DNA of 64,000 nt from Lactiplantibacillus daoliensis (GTDB lineage Bacteria > Bacillota > Bacilli > Lactobacillales > Lactobacillaceae), in contig NZ_BJDH01000005.1 in NCBI RefSeq assembly GCF_005405005.1, positions 62,001 to 126,000 on the forward strand, read 5' to 3'. Both the position numbers and the translations under genes were made by a program. The notes under the pieces are model-generated. The model was not told the DNA's origin. It searched no databases and worked only from the letters and a program-made list of their open reading frames with translations. Each line of letters begins with the position of its first letter. Within the stretch, counting starts at the first letter, position 1. Of this stretch, positions 8,162-17,991 are shown piece by piece.

Positions 8162-9388
8162 ATGAAATTTATTCATGCTGCGGATTTACATTTAGATACG
8201 CCCTTTCAGGGATTACGTGATTTACCTGCGGACTTACAACAACGATTATTGCAAGCGCCGTTAGCCAGTCTCAGTAAGTTAGTCGATTTAGCGATTGATG
8301 AAACGGTTGACTTTGTCTTACTAGTTGGTGATTTATTTGATCAAGCTGAACAAAGTGTGCAAGCCCAAGCCGCACTCATGCTGCAACTAGAACGTTTGAA
8401 TGAAGCCCAGATTCCGGTTGTCTTGTCATTCGGAAATCATGACTTTCAACCCGATGACGCTGATTGGCATTTTCCAGCCAATGTGCATGCCTTCGGTTCT
8501 CAAGTTGAGACGGTTACGTTGACGACGGCGCAACAAACTCAAGTGGCAATTACGGGGTTTAGCTATGCTCAACGGTGGCAAACGGCTGCCATGATTGATC
8601 AATTTCCACTAAAGTCAGCAACGGCTGATTATCAGATTGGCATGTGGCATGGTCAGGTCGGGGTGGCCGGTGACCATTATGCGCCGTTTAGTGTTGGTGA
8701 GTTATTGAGTAAACATTATGACTACTGGGCGTTAGGTCATATCCATCAACGGCAAGCACTCAATGTGCAGCCACCAATTGAATACCCCGGAAATTTGCAA
8801 GGCCGTCAACGGAATGAGACCGGGGCGAAGGGGTGTTTATTGGTGACGAGTACGACTGATCATCAATTAAAGGTTGATTTCAAGCCACTTGCCACGATTG
8901 TTTGGCGTGAGTGGCAGCCGAAACTAGCGGGTGAATTCTCTCGTTCTGCGTTGTTGGCACAGCTAACAGATCAATTAGGTAAAACGATGACGACACCAAC
9001 TCAGTTAGTGAGTTTGAAGTTGCCGAGCGAGGCCAAGTTAGATGAAGGCGCCAGCTTAGCGGTGGCGCAAGGAAGTTTGTTGCGTCAACTGCAGCAAGCC
9101 ACGACGGGTGGAATGTGGTGGCCGGTTGACTTGCAAATGGCTACCGCGACAACTCCCACAACCTTGGAATTTGGCGATGCGGCAGCAACTTGGCAACGCG
9201 TTGGTCAGTCGGTAATTACTCCCGAGTCGGTAGCTAGTTTAGCTGATCGATTATTGGATGAAGATTTCTTAAATGGTGCCTTGCTGGATGATATGACGGC
9301 CAATCAATGGCAACAACAAATTATGACTTTGTTGACCGACCAATATCAATTAACGCGGGAAAAGGATGGGGCAGCGGATGCAGATTAG
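8162..9388 (+). CDS. yhaO: YhaO, SbcD/Mre11-like metallophosphoesterase
   Basis: 408 residues. The N-terminal calcineurin-like nuclease motifs are all present: AADLHLDTP, VGDLFDQ, SFGNHDF, MWHGQVG and ALGHIHQRQ. These supply the two-metal centre of Mre11/SbcD-type exonucleases. The C-terminal half lacks strong motifs. It partners with the ATPase encoded immediately downstream (the reading frames overlap by 11 bases), as SbcD does with SbcC, and probably acts in DNA end processing. Confidence 0.88.
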   Translation: MKFIHAADLHLDTPFQGLRDLPADLQQRLLQAPLASLSKLVDLAIDETVDFVLLVGDLFDQAEQSVQAQAALMLQLERLNEAQIPVVLSFGNHDFQPDDADWHFPANVHAFGSQVETVTLTTAQQTQVAITGFSYAQRWQTAAMIDQFPLKSATADYQIGMWHGQVGVAGDHYAPFSVGELLSKHYDYWALGHIHQRQALNVQPPIEYPGNLQGRQRNETGAKGCLLVTSTTDHQLKVDFKPLATIVWREWQPKLAGEFSRSALLAQLTDQLGKTMTTPTQLVSLKLPSEAKLDEGASLAVAQGSLLRQLQQATTGGMWWPVDLQMATATTPTTLEFGDAAATWQRVGQSVITPESVASLADRLLDEDFLNGALLDDMTANQWQQQIMTLLTDQYQLTREKDGAADAD

Positions 9389-11894
9389 CAAAATTGAAAT
9401 CGTGGGGTTTGGTAAATTTAAAGATACCACCTTTGACTTCACCACTGGGTTACAAGTGGTCTATGGCGTCAACGAGTCCGGGAAATCTACTTTACGTGCA
9501 TTTATCTTAGGTATGTTGTTTGGCTTCCCGTCACGGCGACAGCGGTTGGCACGTTATGAGCCCAAACAAACGGCTCAGTATGGTGGTACCTTAGAGCTTG
9601 TGGTTGCCGGAGAGACCTATCGTCTGACTCGATTAGGTGACCAACCAGCAACCTTGCTGGCAGTTAAGGCACAACAGCCCCAACCACTATCCTTATTGGC
9701 AAAATGGCTAGCGCCATATGATGAAAAGAGTTATAAACAATTATTTACCTTTAATCAGGCAGAACTGACCGCGTTGAAAACTTTGAGCGCGCAGGACTTG
9801 AACCTTCAATTACAACAAGCTGGGACGCGTGGCAGTGCTGCTTGGCGGGAAACCGCAGCGGCATTGCGACAGACGGCGGATAGCTTGTATAAACCACGTG
9901 GACGTAAGCCGGCCCTTAATGAAGCGTTACAACGGTATCAGACACTTAAACAACACCTTCAGACGGCACAGCAGCGCTATCCTGAATATCAACAACTGCA
10001 AACAACTATTGAACAATTAGCAGCTAAAAAGAGTCAATTGACACGTCAGTTGGCCGGATGGACAGATCAACAGCAGCAATTAGCGAATCTGCGTAATCAA
10101 TGGCCGGTGTATCAGCAATTGTTGCAATTACAAACGACTCAGGACACCATGACGCAGTTGCCAGCGGCAGTGTCACAACGATTTACACAGCTTTCAAAAA
10201 CAAAAACAGACTTGCAACACAGTCTCGCAAGTGCTCGCCACCAATTGACTGAACAACCGGTGGACGCGGAATCAAAGGGAATTGTGGGCTTTTATGTCAC
10301 CCATCAAGACCAATTCGATCAACTGGAAGCGCAATTACCTACGTTACAACAAAATCTGGGCCGTTATCAGGTCTTGGACAGTCAAGTTGCCACCACTAAA
10401 AAGCAGTATGACGACCAGTTGGCAGCACACCCCGAATTAAACGCCAGTCTATCACCAAATCGGCAAGCCGCAGTGGCAGCCTTGAAGGCCACTTTAGCGA
10501 AGCGAACAATGGTTGCTGGGTCCAGGCAGCAAGAAAAACCAGCAGCAAATCAAGGTAAAATCGCTGGGATTGATTGGCGATTGATGGTTGGTGGTATTGG
10601 CCTAGTGGCTGGTGTGATCCTACCGTTAGGCGGGTTCAAATGGTTCTTAATGTTAGCGGGACTGGGGCTATTGGGCTGGTTTGGTTGGGAACAACTCAAC
10701 GGATCGGTTTCAACAACACCAAAGTCGGAAACGTCAGGCTTAACTGAAAAATTAATTGCCGCTGGTTTTTCACCAGATTTAGACGTGACCGGTGCGCAAA
10801 CACAGTTAACCCGTTTAATGGCGTTACAACAGGCTCAAGCAGCATTGACGACCGCTGAACAGCAACTAGCTGCGCAAGCGGCGACGGTTTGGCAAGCCTT
10901 GTCAGCCTATCAGTTTGCAGCAGATTGGCTCCCACTGAATAAACAACAATTGGCAAGCAGTGTGAAACGGGTCACTGAATTTTATGAGACGATGCGTCAA
11001 AAACGTCAAACTGAACAGTTCTCAGGGGCCGACTTTGCCTACACGCAGCGCCAAGTTAAGCAGTTGACGATTCAAAGCCACACGATTAATGATCAGCTAC
11101 AAGAATTAGCGAATTCAGCGGGGTATGCGACCACGGATGAATTGGCAACTGCTGTCACAGCGCAAGCAACCGTGACGAAAAATGCCGCAAGTTTAGAACA
11201 ACTTACTGCGCAATTGAGTGCCACCGAGTTAAGTAACCTACGCCAATACGAGTCGTTGACTGATTTACAGGCTGCAATTACAGACACGCGGCAGGCGATT
11301 TCGAGCGGGCAGTCGCAGTTGACCCAACAATCGGCAGCACTAGTGACAGCCCAAACGCAGTTGAAGCGGCTAACTGAAGATGGCCGCTACACAGCTTTAC
11401 GACAAGAACAGGCCAATCAGCAAACTGAAATTACGGTGATGGCCCGACAATGGGTAACCCGTCAACTGGGAGCGACTTGGATTGAGCAGGCATTGCGTGA
11501 GTTGACTAATCAGCAGCTGCCTACGATTCTGACTCAGGCGACGACCTATTTCGCGCAACTGACCGGACAGCGGTATAATGAAATCAAATTAGTTGCAGAC
11601 GAGCTAAAGCTCGTGACCACTGCTGGGACGAGTTTTGAAGTTGCTGAACTGTCGACTGCCACTAAGGAACAATTGTACTTAGCGATTCGACTGGCGCTAA
11701 TCGTTTCGTTGGGGTCACAAGCCACATTACCGTTGATGATTGATGATGGTTTCGTGAATTTTGATGATCAACGCCGCCGGGTGGCCTGGGACTTACTCAA
11801 GGCTGTGTCGGCTGAGCATCAAATCTTGTACTTTACCAATGAAACGGCGGCGTTGACGCAATTGCCAGCCGATAAAATCCAACAATTGACTTAA
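9378..11894 (+). CDS. yhaN: YhaN, SbcC/Rad50-like AAA ATPase with membrane hairpin
   Basis: About 838 residues. Walker A is GVNESGKSTLRAF near the start; long Gln-rich coiled coils follow, and the C-terminal ABC-type signature/Walker B region contains ELSTATKEQLYLAIRLAL and MIDDGFVNFDD. Two adjacent hydrophobic segments near residues 400-435 (GLVAGVILPLGG, WFLMLAGLGLLGWFG) interrupt the coil, typical of YhaN and unlike cytosolic SbcC. The start at 9378 (MQISKIEI) is chosen over 9366 because GGATGGGG is spaced for it. It overlaps yhaO, implying translational coupling. Confidence 0.88.
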   Translation: MQISKIEIVGFGKFKDTTFDFTTGLQVVYGVNESGKSTLRAFILGMLFGFPSRRQRLARYEPKQTAQYGGTLELVVAGETYRLTRLGDQPATLLAVKAQQPQPLSLLAKWLAPYDEKSYKQLFTFNQAELTALKTLSAQDLNLQLQQAGTRGSAAWRETAAALRQTADSLYKPRGRKPALNEALQRYQTLKQHLQTAQQRYPEYQQLQTTIEQLAAKKSQLTRQLAGWTDQQQQLANLRNQWPVYQQLLQLQTTQDTMTQLPAAVSQRFTQLSKTKTDLQHSLASARHQLTEQPVDAESKGIVGFYVTHQDQFDQLEAQLPTLQQNLGRYQVLDSQVATTKKQYDDQLAAHPELNASLSPNRQAAVAALKATLAKRTMVAGSRQQEKPAANQGKIAGIDWRLMVGGIGLVAGVILPLGGFKWFLMLAGLGLLGWFGWEQLNGSVSTTPKSETSGLTEKLIAAGFSPDLDVTGAQTQLTRLMALQQAQAALTTAEQQLAAQAATVWQALSAYQFAADWLPLNKQQLASSVKRVTEFYETMRQKRQTEQFSGADFAYTQRQVKQLTIQSHTINDQLQELANSAGYATTDELATAVTAQATVTKNAASLEQLTAQLSATELSNLRQYESLTDLQAAITDTRQAISSGQSQLTQQSAALVTAQTQLKRLTEDGRYTALRQEQANQQTEITVMARQWVTRQLGATWIEQALRELTNQQLPTILTQATTYFAQLTGQRYNEIKLVADELKLVTTAGTSFEVAELSTATKEQLYLAIRLALIVSLGSQATLPLMIDDGFVNFDDQRRRVAWDLLKAVSAEHQILYFTNETAALTQLPADKIQQLT

Positions 11895-11909
11895 ACGGGA
11901 GGAACTCTA

Positions 11910-12884
11910 ATGGCAAAAAAATTATTTGACTATCAACTTGATGAAGCGGTTGATGGTTTCTTCTTATTAAAAGACTCTGAAGTTCGCATTGCTAAAAATG
12001 GTAAAAAGTTCTTAGCAATTAATTTTCAAGATACTTCTGGTGAAATTTCAGGTAAGTTTTGGGATGCGAGTGATCAGGATGTTGAGCATTTTCAACCAGG
12101 AAAAGTGGTACATCTCAAGGGAAAACGTGAAAATTACCAGGGCAACCCGCAGATTAAAATTCAACAAATGCGGTTAACTCAGCCTGGCGAACCGCAAGAT
12201 GTACAACAATTTGTGGAACATGCGCCGATGAATACAGCTGCAATGGAAGAAGAACTCAATCAGTTTGTTTTTGAAATCACGGAGCCTAATTGGAATCGGA
12301 TCGTCCGCCACTTGCTGGCACATTTCCATGATGCCTTTTTCAGTTATCCGGCGGCTAAGAAGAACCACCATGCCTTTGCTGGTGGGTTAGCATTCCATAC
12401 GTTATCGATTTTGCGACTGGCGAAATCTGTCGCGGATGAGTATCCACATGTTAATCGACCATTGCTATATGCTGGTGCGATTTTGCATGATATGGGCAAG
12501 ACGATTGAAATGTCCGGTCCAGTTTCGACGACCTATACTTTAGCCGGTAATTTAGTCGGACATATTGTCCTGATTGATGAACAAATCGTTAAAGCTTGCC
12601 AGCAGTTAAAAATTGATGATCAAGCAGAGTCAGTGTTGATTTTACGACACATGATCTTAGCCCATCATGGTTTGATGGAATATGGGTCGCCAGTTCGGCC
12701 ACACGTGATGGAAGCCGAAATTTTGCATGAGTTGGATGAATTAGATGCTTCCATTCAAATGATGCAAACCTCGATCAATCATGCTGAACCGGGGAGCTTT
12801 ACGGAACGGATCTTCGCAATGGATGGTCGGAATTTCTATCGACCGACGCATGATGATACTAAGGGTGAGCTACCTTCAGAATAA
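11910..12884 (+). CDS. yhaM: YhaM 3'-5' exoribonuclease
   Basis: 324 residues. An N-terminal OB-fold nucleic-acid-binding region (about residues 15-90, with GEISGKFWDASDQD) is followed by an HD domain: HHAFAGGLAFHTLS, then GAILHDMGKTIE and the later HHG metal ligands. YhaM is a Mn-dependent 3'-5' exoribonuclease that trims mRNA 3' ends in Gram-positives. It sits 15 bp after yhaN with GGGAGG, and a strong terminator follows. Confidence 0.92.
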   Translation: MAKKLFDYQLDEAVDGFFLLKDSEVRIAKNGKKFLAINFQDTSGEISGKFWDASDQDVEHFQPGKVVHLKGKRENYQGNPQIKIQQMRLTQPGEPQDVQQFVEHAPMNTAAMEEELNQFVFEITEPNWNRIVRHLLAHFHDAFFSYPAAKKNHHAFAGGLAFHTLSILRLAKSVADEYPHVNRPLLYAGAILHDMGKTIEMSGPVSTTYTLAGNLVGHIVLIDEQIVKACQQLKIDDQAESVLILRHMILAHHGLMEYGSPVRPHVMEAEILHELDELDASIQMMQTSINHAEPGSFTERIFAMDGRNFYRPTHDDTKGELPSE

Positions 12885-12908
12885 GTGTTAACTAATTAAG
12901 CGACAATC

Positions 12909-12947
12909 AAAAAGGCTTGAATCCAATTCTCAGGATTCAAGCCTTTT
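12909..12947. terminator. Bidirectional terminator between yhaM and prsA
   Basis: Perfect 15-bp arms (12909-12924 with 12933-12947) with AAAA/TTTT flanks serve the convergent yhaM and prsA. Confidence 0.85.
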
Positions 12948-12966
12948 AATGTACTGAAGTTAATGC

Positions 12967-13863
12967 TTATTTAGAACTTGATGATGTTGAAGTTGAAAGG
13001 TATGAAGATAAGATATCCTTCAAGTCTTTGTCCTTGATTGAAACATTACCATCTTTAAGCACTTTAGAAACAACACTATGCAAGACGGTTGAGTCGCTCA
13101 TGTCGTTGTCTAAGATTTGCTTCTTCAAATCAGCGGTGTGATCTGACATCTTACCCTTACCAGGGTTCTTGATCATCCGAATGATTTCGTAGCCATCAGT
13201 TGTCTTAACAGCAGAAGTGGTGTATTCACCATTCTTAAGCTTGAAAGCAGCCGTTAAGAATTTAGATGAGTAGCTGGTGTTAGTGTTATCAAAGGCTGAT
13301 AACTTACCGCCGTCGTTCTTAGTGTTGGTATCAGTTGAATACTTCTTGGCTAACTTAGTGAAGTTAGCTTCGCTAGAATCCTTCTTCAATTCGCCTAAGA
13401 CCGTGTCAGCAGTATCACTCTTAGCAACTAAGATATGTTGAACAGTGACTTTAGGTTCGTATGACTTCCATTGCTTCTTTAAAGCAGCGTTGGTAATCTT
13501 TGCTTTGTCTTTAACAGCTTCCTTCAATAACAAGTTCGAACGAATTTGTTCTTTGAAGCTCTTAGTCGTCAAACCGTTTTGTGATAAGACGGTTGAGAAT
13601 GAAGTCCCATATTGGGATTTGTAAGTATTGTATTGCTTAGTAACTGCCTTGTCTGAAACTTTCTTACCGTAGTCTTTTTCAAGCACTTTGTTTAAAATCA
13701 TTTGTTGTAAGACTTGCTTACCAGATGAAGTGCCTTTCATACTACTGTAATATTGACTTTCGGTGATCTTACCACCAGAGGTCGATGCAACTGTCTTGCT
13801 ACCACAACCGGCCAAGGTGAACATCATTAAAACGCCGGCGAGCGCAATAAGCCATTTTTTCAT
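12967..13863 (-). CDS. prsA: PrsA foldase, secreted peptidyl-prolyl isomerase lipoprotein
   Basis: 298 residues from [20 protein letters not shown]. This is a lipoprotein signal peptide with lipobox LAGC. It is followed by a SurA-like N-domain and a parvulin domain ([12 protein letters not shown], then [15 protein letters not shown] and the closing TDGYEIIRM). PrsA folds proteins after Sec export at the outer membrane face. An upstream in-frame ATG at 13881 would place six residues before the signal peptide and lacks a ribosome site, so 13863 is preferred although its own site is weak. The C-tail is Ser/Thr-rich. Confidence 0.92.
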   Translation of the reverse strand: MKKWLIALAGVLMMFTLAGCGSKTVASTSGGKITESQYYSSMKGTSSGKQVLQQMILNKVLEKDYGKKVSDKAVTKQYNTYKSQYGTSFSTVLSQNGLTTKSFKEQIRSNLLLKEAVKDKAKITNAALKKQWKSYEPKVTVQHILVAKSDTADTVLGELKKDSSEANFTKLAKKYSTDTNTKNDGGKLSAFDNTNTSYSSKFLTAAFKLKNGEYTTSAVKTTDGYEIIRMIKNPGKGKMSDHTADLKKQILDNDMSDSTVLHSVVSKVLKDGNVSIKDKDLKDILSSYLSTSTSSSSK

Positions 13864-14049
13864 TCCTATAACACATCCCATTCTTGAAATAGTTCTGCTC
13901 TAGCAGACTTACCAGACTACTATACCATAACTCCGTTAGCTTCTGCAGGGTGATGGAAATCTTTACAAAATTTTCAGACAATTCACACGGTCTTCATAAA
14001 GTTCCTTGTAAGATAGGGGGATATTGTTGAAAAGCGAATGTAAAGTTAA

Positions 14050-14086
14050 CAAAAAATCGTTGGGTGTCGTAACGACTCAACGATTT
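14050..14086 (-). terminator. Terminator after the HIT/YtxH unit (minus strand)
   Basis: Read on the minus strand: AAATCGTTG and CAACGATTT arms (14054-14062 with 14078-14086), then six T. Confidence 0.7.
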
Positions 14087-14090
14087 GATC

Positions 14091-14429
14091 TTAATCTTTA
14101 GGTGCGAGATCATCCAATGTTTTTTGCAAGTGATCCGCATGTTTTTGCATAATGGCTAAATGGGGCTCAAGTTTGAATTGAAACTTGTCGACTTCGGTTG
14201 AGATGTCGTTTAAGACCTCGCCAGCGTGCGCCATTTGGACGTTTAGGTCTGAGGAGGCATCGGTGAAGTCTTCGCCAGCGGACTGTAAATGATCAGCCGC
14301 GTCTAAAACGTCCTGGACATAGTCCTTAACATCCGTATAAACAGCTTTGGGTGTTTTACGATTGATTATCATGTAAGCAGCAAGGCCTAGGCCGAGACCA
14401 GCCATGCTGCGACGGAAAAATTTTGCCAT
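14091..14429 (-). CDS. YtxH/YhaH-like small membrane-anchored protein
   Basis: 112 residues. The short N-terminal hydrophobic/glycine segment SMAGLGLGLAAYMIINRK is followed by a long amphipathic helix rich in Asp, Gln and Leu. This is the layout of YtxH-domain proteins such as B. subtilis YhaH, which lies at the same place between prsA and hit. The function is unknown; relatives are tied to general stress. It follows hit by 12 bp and shares its transcript. Confidence 0.75.
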   Translation of the reverse strand: MAKFFRRSMAGLGLGLAAYMIINRKTPKAVYTDVKDYVQDVLDAADHLQSAGEDFTDASSDLNVQMAHAGEVLNDISTEVDKFQFKLEPHLAIMQKHADHLQKTLDDLAPKD

Positions 14430-14441
14430 AGTCGCGCGCTC

Positions 14442-14894
14442 CTAATCGTTAAGTTGTGCCTTGATGGCATTTTGTAGCCGGGTGTAATCGGTTTCGTCAT
14501 ACTTCTTCGTGTTATCTTTGAAAATCATCCGGAAATCATCTTTATCGCTGTACCGTGGAATCAAGTGAAAATGTGAATGGAACACGGATTGGTAAGCGAC
14601 CGCACCGTTATTGTTAACCACGTTCATTCCGATAATGGCACTATCTGAAGCTTTAATGGCACGGGCAATCTTGGGAATCCGGGCAAAGACGGCGCTGGCA
14701 AGATCAGTATCATAGGCGAATAGGTCGGGGACATGTGTTTTTGGAATGACTAAAGTGTGACCAGGAGTGCCTTGTGAAATATCAAGAAATGCCTTAACCA
14801 TATCGTCTTCATAGACCGTGTAACTTGGAATATCACCTTTAATAATTTTGCAGAAAATGCAATCATCATCGAGTTTTGGTTCAAAAGCAGCCAT
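14442..14894 (-). CDS. hit: HIT-family nucleotide hydrolase
   Basis: 150 residues. CIFCKIIKGDIPSY at the start supplies the zinc-type cysteines, PGHTLVIPKTH follows, and the catalytic histidine triad reads HSHFHL near the end. HIT proteins cleave the phosphoramidate bond of nucleoside monophosphate derivatives. The frame extends to 14927, but that ATG overlaps a TATAAT (14926-14931 on the minus strand), so the start at 14894 with GAAGG upstream is used. The promoter is back to back with that of ecsA, as in B. subtilis. Confidence 0.88.
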   Translation of the reverse strand: MAAFEPKLDDDCIFCKIIKGDIPSYTVYEDDMVKAFLDISQGTPGHTLVIPKTHVPDLFAYDTDLASAVFARIPKIARAIKASDSAIIGMNVVNNNGAVAYQSVFHSHFHLIPRYSDKDDFRMIFKDNTKKYDETDYTRLQNAIKAQLND

Positions 14895-15013
14895 AGGATA
14901 ACCTTCTTTTCTAAAATTTAGTTCCATTATACACTAACCAATTTGAAAATGACGGCGCTTTAATTCGGTGGAAGACTTTACTGGAAAGTTAAGCAGCGCG
15001 ACTAGGGGGCTAT

Positions 15014-15021
15014 GCTATAAT
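15014..15021 (+). promoter_or_regulatory. Extended -10 promoter of ecsAB
   Basis: TGCTATAAT (TATAAT at 15016-15021) is an extended -10 about 38 bases upstream of the ecsA start. No good -35 is visible. Confidence 0.55.
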
Positions 15022-15058
15022 AGAGCACACTTAGTTCATACAGAAAGAGGTTAGATTA

Positions 15059-15796
15059 ATGGCATTAACAGTCAGCCATTTAGTTGGTGGTTATTCACAA
15101 ATCCCAGTTTTAAAAGATATTAGTTTTGATGTGGCACCGGGTGAGTTGGTCGGATTGATTGGCTTAAATGGTGCCGGTAAGTCGACCACGATTAATCATA
15201 TTATTGGGTTATTGACCCCGATGAAAGGGACAATTACGTTGAACGGCGTTACGTTAGCGTCCGACGCACAGGCCTATAAACAACAGTTGGCTTATATTCC
15301 AGAAACACCCGTATTATATGAAGAATTAACTTTAAAAGAGCATTTGGAAATGACCATGTTGGCCTATGGCTTAGACCAGAAGCAAGCATGGGAACGCGCA
15401 CATCAGTTGCTGACTATTTTCCGGTTAGATAATAAATTAGATTGGTTTCCAGCTAACTTCTCTAAAGGGATGAAACAGAAAGTCATGATCGTCTGCGCGT
15501 TCATCACTAACGCAAAGTTATATATCATTGATGAACCATTTTTAGGACTGGATCCCTTAGCGGTACATGACTTATTACAACTGATTAGTGAAGTGAAACA
15601 GGCAGGTGCGTCCGTTTTGATGTCGACACATGTGTTAGACACAGCCGAGAAGTTTTGTGACCGCTTTGTCTTGCTACATGCTGGTGAAATTCAAACACAA
15701 GGGACTTTTGACGAAATCAAAACCAATTATCCAGATGCTGGTGATTCTCTGAATGATATTTATCTTAGCCTGACGGGAGTGACCCGTAATGAATGA
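15059..15796 (+). CDS. ecsA: EcsA, ABC transporter ATP-binding protein
   Basis: 245 residues. Walker A GLNGAGKSTT, Q-loop region YIPETPVLYEE, signature FSKGMKQK and Walker B LYIIDEPFLGLD are all intact. It pairs with the membrane protein encoded immediately downstream (frames overlap by 8 bases). The Ecs transporter affects protein secretion, intramembrane proteolysis of signal peptides and competence in Bacillus; its cargo is unclear. Position beside hit confirms the assignment. Confidence 0.92.
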   Translation: MALTVSHLVGGYSQIPVLKDISFDVAPGELVGLIGLNGAGKSTTINHIIGLLTPMKGTITLNGVTLASDAQAYKQQLAYIPETPVLYEELTLKEHLEMTMLAYGLDQKQAWERAHQLLTIFRLDNKLDWFPANFSKGMKQKVMIVCAFITNAKLYIIDEPFLGLDPLAVHDLLQLISEVKQAGASVLMSTHVLDTAEKFCDRFVLLHAGEIQTQGTFDEIKTNYPDAGDSLNDIYLSLTGVTRNE

Positions 15797-16994
15797 GTTG
15801 TACCAAAAACGTCTATCGCGACATTTACGCCAAATGTTGCGGTATTTACGCTTAGTCTTCAATGACCATTTCGTGATTGCACTGATGTTTTTTGTCGGTG
15901 GTTTAGGGTTGGCTTACTCCAGCTGGTTAAAAACGGTGACACCGCATGAGACTTGGATCGTGGTGGTCGTCGGACTGATTTTATGGCTGTGTCTGGGGAT
16001 TGGACGGGTCGCAACGTTGCTCGAACCAGCTGATGTGGTCTTCCTGTTGCCGCGTGAACATGATCTGCATGGGTATTTAGTGAAAGCCTGGCGTTACAGT
16101 TGGTGGTTGGCACAAGCAGTTCAGGTGATTGTGGTCGGGTTAACCGTGCCAGTGCTGATGTTAGTTGATCAACTGTCCGGTGCGAGCTTGATTGCACTGT
16201 TAGTAACACAATTGGCGTTGAAGGACAGTCAACTGACCGGGTATGTGACACGTCTGTATCGCCTAACCGGCACGCAACGTCGCTGGATTCAGCTGAGTAA
16301 CTGGGGTGGTGCCCTAATTATCTTGGCGTTAAGTTTGTTACTGTCACCGTGGTTGGGACTACTGCTTGCGGTTGCTCTGGCGGCCGGGCAGCGTTGGTGG
16401 CAGACTCGGGTTTGGCCGATGACGGTCGTAGCCTGGCGTGATGATATCAAGTTAGAAGCGAACCGGATGCTTGGCATCTATCGTTTCTTTAACTTGTTCA
16501 CCGATGTCCCAATGGTTCAAGGCACGGTCAAACGCCGTCGTTACTTGGATTGGGTCTTCAACTGGGTGCCTAAAAAACAGCAACACGCGTTTAGTTACTT
16601 GTTTGCGCGTGGCATGATTCGTGGCACTGAGTTCAGTGGCTTAGTGGCACGGTTAACCGTTATAGGTGCGGTGTTGTTGTATTTTATCGGCCATGGTTGG
16701 TTGGCAATCGGACTGGATGTCATTTTTATCTATTTAATTGGGTTTCAATTGTTGCCGTTTTTTAAGCGATACGATAATATAGTTTTTACGCACATTTATC
16801 CGATTGACTTCAAGCAGCGTTTAAAAAACTTTCAACGGTTGTTGGCAATTATACTGAGTGTGACCGGAATTGTCTTTTTAATTGCATTTTGGTTAAGCAA
16901 CGCATCGTTAGTTCAAGTCGGCATTTTGTTGGTCATCAACGTGATTGAAATCTATCTCTTAGTTGCTTGGTATGCCAAGCTTCGATTGGGATAA
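15789..16994 (+). CDS. ecsB: EcsB, ABC transporter membrane subunit
   Basis: 401 residues with about eight hydrophobic segments in two groups (about 35-130 and 170-200, then 280-400), separated by a hydrophilic part with DIKLEANRMLGIYRFFNLF. The EcsB family has this uneven layout and the FLLPRE segment seen near residue 80. It overlaps ecsA by 8 bases. Confidence 0.88.
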   Translation: MNELYQKRLSRHLRQMLRYLRLVFNDHFVIALMFFVGGLGLAYSSWLKTVTPHETWIVVVVGLILWLCLGIGRVATLLEPADVVFLLPREHDLHGYLVKAWRYSWWLAQAVQVIVVGLTVPVLMLVDQLSGASLIALLVTQLALKDSQLTGYVTRLYRLTGTQRRWIQLSNWGGALIILALSLLLSPWLGLLLAVALAAGQRWWQTRVWPMTVVAWRDDIKLEANRMLGIYRFFNLFTDVPMVQGTVKRRRYLDWVFNWVPKKQQHAFSYLFARGMIRGTEFSGLVARLTVIGAVLLYFIGHGWLAIGLDVIFIYLIGFQLLPFFKRYDNIVFTHIYPIDFKQRLKNFQRLLAIILSVTGIVFLIAFWLSNASLVQVGILLVINVIEIYLLVAWYAKLRLG

Positions 16995-17114
16995 AACGTT
17001 GCTGGCACAAGACTTAAAAAGGACTTGACGTGACCGAGTTTGGTCTTTAGAATGTGATTGTTAAGTGAATTAAGGTCAAGCGAGTTAAACAATTTTTTGA
17101 GAGGAGTGGGGCTG

Positions 17115-17900
17115 ATGGATTTCGAACTTGATGATGGCTGGGATGTCTATCCAATTTATGGCAATACCAATAAAGCTTTCATGGGCAAAAAAAATCAACA
17201 ACGATTATTTTTGAAACGAAACGCGTCACCGTTTCTAGCGGCGCTTTCGATGGAAGAAATTACCCCGCGGTTAATCTGGACTAAACGAATATCGAGTGGG
17301 GATACCTTGACCGCTCAAGAATGGCTCAATGGTCAAACTTTAACGAAGCAACAAATGCGGCTGCCTGAAGTGGCGCATTTATTGGCACGTGTGCACAATT
17401 CCAAGTTGCTTCATCGAATGTTAACTAAAGTTGGCGGTCAAGTGGTCCGGCCACATGATTTTATTGGCCAGTATTTGAGTGATTGTCCCGATGATTTACG
17501 TCATCATCCATTAATGGCCGATGTTTTGGCTAGCTTAAAGGGGACGTTACCAACATTGCCAGTCGCGGATTACCGTGTCTGTCATGGGGACTTAAACCAC
17601 AAGAATTGGTTATTGTCTGATCATCGGCAACTCTACTTGGTTGATTGGGACTCGGCGCGGTTTGCTGATCCCGCTTCTGATATTAGCATGCTGCTCTGTG
17701 AGTATGTGCCCTTGGATGCTTGGCAAGATTGGTTTGCTGAATACGGTGAGACCATGACGGCTGAGCTACAAAAGCGTGTGATCTGGTATGCTAAGATCAA
17801 TTTATTATTGAATATCAAAGATAATTATTATCGCAATCAATATCATAAAATGAATCATGAGATTATTTTCTTAGAAGAGTTGTCTCAGTATCAACTGTAA
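17115..17900 (+). CDS. ytmP: Phosphotransferase, APH/choline kinase fold (YtmP-like)
   Basis: 261 residues. The kinase signature is clear: catalytic loop RVCHGDLNHKNWLL and the metal-binding LVDWDSARFADPASDI. The N-terminal lobe has a simple glycine/lysine pattern. The YtmP family has no proven substrate; other members phosphorylate sugars, choline or antibiotics. It lies immediately upstream of trmB, as in B. subtilis. The start at 17115 follows GAGGAG; an upstream TTG frame is rejected. Confidence 0.85.
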   Translation: MDFELDDGWDVYPIYGNTNKAFMGKKNQQRLFLKRNASPFLAALSMEEITPRLIWTKRISSGDTLTAQEWLNGQTLTKQQMRLPEVAHLLARVHNSKLLHRMLTKVGGQVVRPHDFIGQYLSDCPDDLRHHPLMADVLASLKGTLPTLPVADYRVCHGDLNHKNWLLSDHRQLYLVDWDSARFADPASDISMLLCEYVPLDAWQDWFAEYGETMTAELQKRVIWYAKINLLLNIKDNYYRNQYHKMNHEIIFLEELSQYQL

Positions 17901-17921
17901 AATTTGGAAGTTTAAAATTGG

Positions 17922-17957
17922 TAGCTGCGAGTCCCAAGCGGAATTCGCAGCTATTTT
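17922..17957 (+). terminator. Weak terminator between ytmP and trmB
   Basis: Perfect 9-bp arms TAGCTGCGA (17922-17930) and TCGCAGCTA (17945-17953) with only a short TTTTG tail, so read-through into trmB is likely. Confidence 0.5.
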
Positions 17958-17991
17958 GTTGAGATAAAGAAATAGAGGAGTTATTTAGACT

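Noticed and set aside
15859-16251. 130-codon minus-strand frame
   Set aside because: It is antisense to ecsB with no start signals and low complexity (Ser, Arg, Thr).
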